A DNA stretch of 6,871 bases from Thiotrichaceae bacterium (lineage in GTDB: Bacteria > Pseudomonadota > Gammaproteobacteria > Thiotrichales > Thiotrichaceae). Where the stretch lies: positions 1-6,871 of the forward strand of contig JANTHA010000112.1 of the NCBI GenBank assembly GCA_024762625.1, read 5' to 3'. Position numbers and translations under genes: made by a program. The notes under the pieces were generated by a model. It had not been told where the DNA came from, ran no database searches, and saw nothing but the letters and a program-made list of their open reading frames with translations. Positions 5,031 through 6,871 of the stretch are shown one piece after another (position 1 is the stretch's first letter; each line of letters begins with the position of its first letter).

Positions 5031-6871
5031 GTGAAGCCAGTAACGCCAGGACAACTTAAATCGCAAATAAAAAAATGCCAGGGGGCGCAACGCTCCTACT
5101 TTAACTGGCAAGTGCGCAAGCTTGAAAAGCAGTTCTCTTCGCTGAGCCCGGATCAGCAGAAAAAAAGGCTGCTAACATTAAGCCGCGCCATTGAAACATC
5201 AATCGCCAAACGCGCCTCCCGTTTGCAAAACCTGCCCAGTCCAGATTACCCGGATTTACCAGTGGCGGAGCGTCGCGAGCAAATTATCAACACCATTCGT
5301 GACAACCAGGTCACGATTATTTGTGGCGAAACCGGTTCGGGCAAGACGACCCAGCTTCCCAAAATGTGCCTAGAAATGGGAAGGGGCGTGGATGGATTAA
5401 TCGGTCATACGCAGCCTCGGCGTCTTGCAGCGCGTAGCGTAGCGACGCGCATCGCAGAAGAACTGAATAGCGAGCTGGGTTCGGTGGTGGGTTACAAGGT
5501 CCGTTTTCATGACAAGATCAATGACGACAGTTATATCAAGCTGATGACCGACGGCATCCTGCTGGCTGAAATCCGTAACGACCGTTACCTGAATCAGTAC
5601 GATACGCTGATCATTGATGAAGCGCACGAACGCAGCTTGAATATCGATTTTCTGCTGGGTTATTTACGCTGGCTGCTGCCGCGCCGCAAAGACCTGAAGG
5701 TAATTATTACCTCGGCCACCATAGACCCGCAGCGCTTCGCGAGCCATTTTAATTTCACCGGAAAAGCCGAAGATGACGCGCCGATCATTGAGGTCTCCGG
5801 CAGAACCTATCCGGTGGAAATTCGCTATCGCCCTTTGCTGATTGATAAAACAGAGGAAGAAGAAGCCAAAGAAAAAGACATGTTTCAGGCGATTGTAGAC
5901 GCCACGGATGAGCTGATGTCGGAAGCGCGCGGCGATATTCTGATTTTCCTTTCGGGCGAACGCGAGATTCGTGAAGCCAGCGAGGCGCTACGCAAGCATC
6001 ACAAACCCAGCATTGAAATATTGCCTCTATTCGCGCGGCTTTCTAGCGTTGAACAAAATAGGATTTTCCATCCAGGCGGCGCGCAGCGTATCGTGCTGGC
6101 GACCAATGTGGCGGAAACCTCGCTTACCGTGCCGGGCATTAAATATGTGATTGATACCGGTCTGGCGCGCATTTCACGCTATTCGTGGCGCTCGCGCGTG
6201 CAGCGCCTGCCGATTGAAAAAATTTCGCAGGCGTCGGCCAACCAGCGTTCCGGGCGTTGTGGGCGCACCAGCAACGGCATTGCGATCCGGTTGTATTCGG
6301 AAGATGATTATCTGGCGCGCCCCGAATTTACCCTGCCGGAAATCCAGCGCACCAATCTCGCTTCGGTCATTTTGCAACTGGCTTCGCTAAATCTTGGCGA
6401 TGTGTATCAATTTCCCTATGTGGAAGCGCCGGACAGCGGCATGATTCGCGATGGCTATAAGCTGTTGTTTGAACTGGGCGCAGTCAACAAGCCCAGCGGC
6501 GAGCAGGTCAAAATCACCAAAGTTGGACGACAAATGGCGCATCTGCCGATTGATCCGCGTCTGGGTCGCATGCTGCTTGCGGCCAAGGAGCAGGGCGTGG
6601 TTGAAGAATTGCTGGTGATTGTCAGCGCCCTGTCGATTCAGGATGTGCGTGAACGTCCGCTGGATAAACAGCAGGCGTCGGATCAAAAACATAGTCGCTT
6701 CAAGGACGCTGCGTCCGATTTTATCAGTCTGTTAAAACTCTGGGACTATTACCATGATCGCAACGGTGAGTTGTCGCAAAACCAGTTGCGCAAACTGTGC
6801 CGCCGCGAGTTTTTATCCTATATGCGCCTGCGCGAATGGAATGAAACCTACCGGCAGTTACGCACGAGCCT
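5031..6871 (+). CDS. hrpA: ATP-dependent RNA helicase HrpA, N-terminal part (runs off the window)
   Basis: The frame stays open from the GTG at 5031 to the right edge (613 codons plus two bases), against about 1300 residues in E. coli HrpA. HrpA is a DEAH-family RNA helicase, reported in E. coli to act on stalled or collided ribosomes and mRNA processing. Motifs: Walker A GETGSGKT at 99-106, TQPRRLAARSVA near 131-142, DEAH at 196-199, SAT at 228-230, LATNVAETSLTVPGIKYVID near 355-374 and QRSGRCGR at 405-412. The DKQQASDQKH stretch near 545 is also HrpA-like. The GTG start is chosen because an in-frame TAG lies at 5022-5024 and it places Walker A about where E. coli has it; no good Shine-Dalgarno is seen, so coupling to the cyclase gene 25 bases upstream is likely. 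An acidic insertion (TGKAEDD, near 243-249) is absent from E. coli HrpA. The C-terminal half lies outside the window. Confidence 0.96.
   Translation, partial: MKPVTPGQLKSQIKKCQGAQRSYFNWQVRKLEKQFSSLSPDQQKKRLLTLSRAIETSIAKRASRLQNLPSPDYPDLPVAERREQIINTIRDNQVTIICGETGSGKTTQLPKMCLEMGRGVDGLIGHTQPRRLAARSVATRIAEELNSELGSVVGYKVRFHDKINDDSYIKLMTDGILLAEIRNDRYLNQYDTLIIDEAHERSLNIDFLLGYLRWLLPRRKDLKVIITSATIDPQRFASHFNFTGKAEDDAPIIEVSGRTYPVEIRYRPLLIDKTEEEEAKEKDMFQAIVDATDELMSEARGDILIFLSGEREIREASEALRKHHKPSIEILPLFARLSSVEQNRIFHPGGAQRIVLATNVAETSLTVPGIKYVIDTGLARISRYSWRSRVQRLPIEKISQASANQRSGRCGRTSNGIAIRLYSEDDYLARPEFTLPEIQRTNLASVILQLASLNLGDVYQFPYVEAPDSGMIRDGYKLLFELGAVNKPSGEQVKITKVGRQMAHLPIDPRLGRMLLAAKEQGVVEELLVIVSALSIQDVRERPLDKQQASDQKHSRFKDAASDFISLLKLWDYYHDRNGELSQNQLRKLCRREFLSYMRLREWNETYRQLRTS

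Noticed and set aside
6387..6692. 101-codon open frame on the - strand
   Set aside because: It lies entirely inside hrpA, opposite conserved helicase sequence, and its translation has no family features.

Overview
The window looks like ordinary chromosomal DNA from a proteobacterium, most likely a gammaproteobacterium outside the Enterobacterales. The reasons are a full-length PriA, an FtsN-like SPOR protein downstream of priA (the same neighbourhood as in Pseudomonas and E. coli), and a long HrpA-type DEAH RNA helicase that can be aligned with E. coli HrpA along the whole visible part. Coding regions have moderate GC, while the two long intergenic regions are strongly AT-rich. I cannot fix the genus from sequence alone; a methanotroph-type gammaproteobacterium is only a guess.

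Layout, all genes on the + strand: (1) 1-416 is non-coding or the unidentifiable tail of an upstream gene, followed by a clear intrinsic terminator at 84-112, then an AT-rich regulatory stretch with two exact and two near DnaA-box matches, an IHF-like site and a possible promoter. (2) 417-2687 is priA, the replication restart helicase. (3) 2688-2973 is an AT-rich spacer with a 42-base near-perfect hairpin, a 12-bp tandem repeat and a candidate promoter. (4) 2974-3711 is a single-span membrane protein with a C-terminal SPOR domain, FtsN-like. (5) 3755-5005 is a membrane-anchored GGDEF diguanylate cyclase. (6) 5031 to the window end is the first 613 codons of hrpA, which runs off the right edge.

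The last three genes are separated by only 43 and 25 bases with no visible terminator between them, so they probably form one transcription unit served by a promoter near 2876-2903. The unit joins a septal peptidoglycan-binding division protein, a c-di-GMP synthase and a ribosome-rescue-type RNA helicase. In related bacteria argS, or cytR, often lies between priA and ftsN, and hslVU follows ftsN. Here those genes are absent from the window and a signalling gene and a helicase gene follow instead.

I see no CRISPR array, insertion sequence, tRNA, rRNA, phage gene or recognisable new multi-gene system. The most curious signals are non-coding: the DnaA-box cluster in front of priA and the hairpin-plus-tandem-repeat region in front of the FtsN-like gene.
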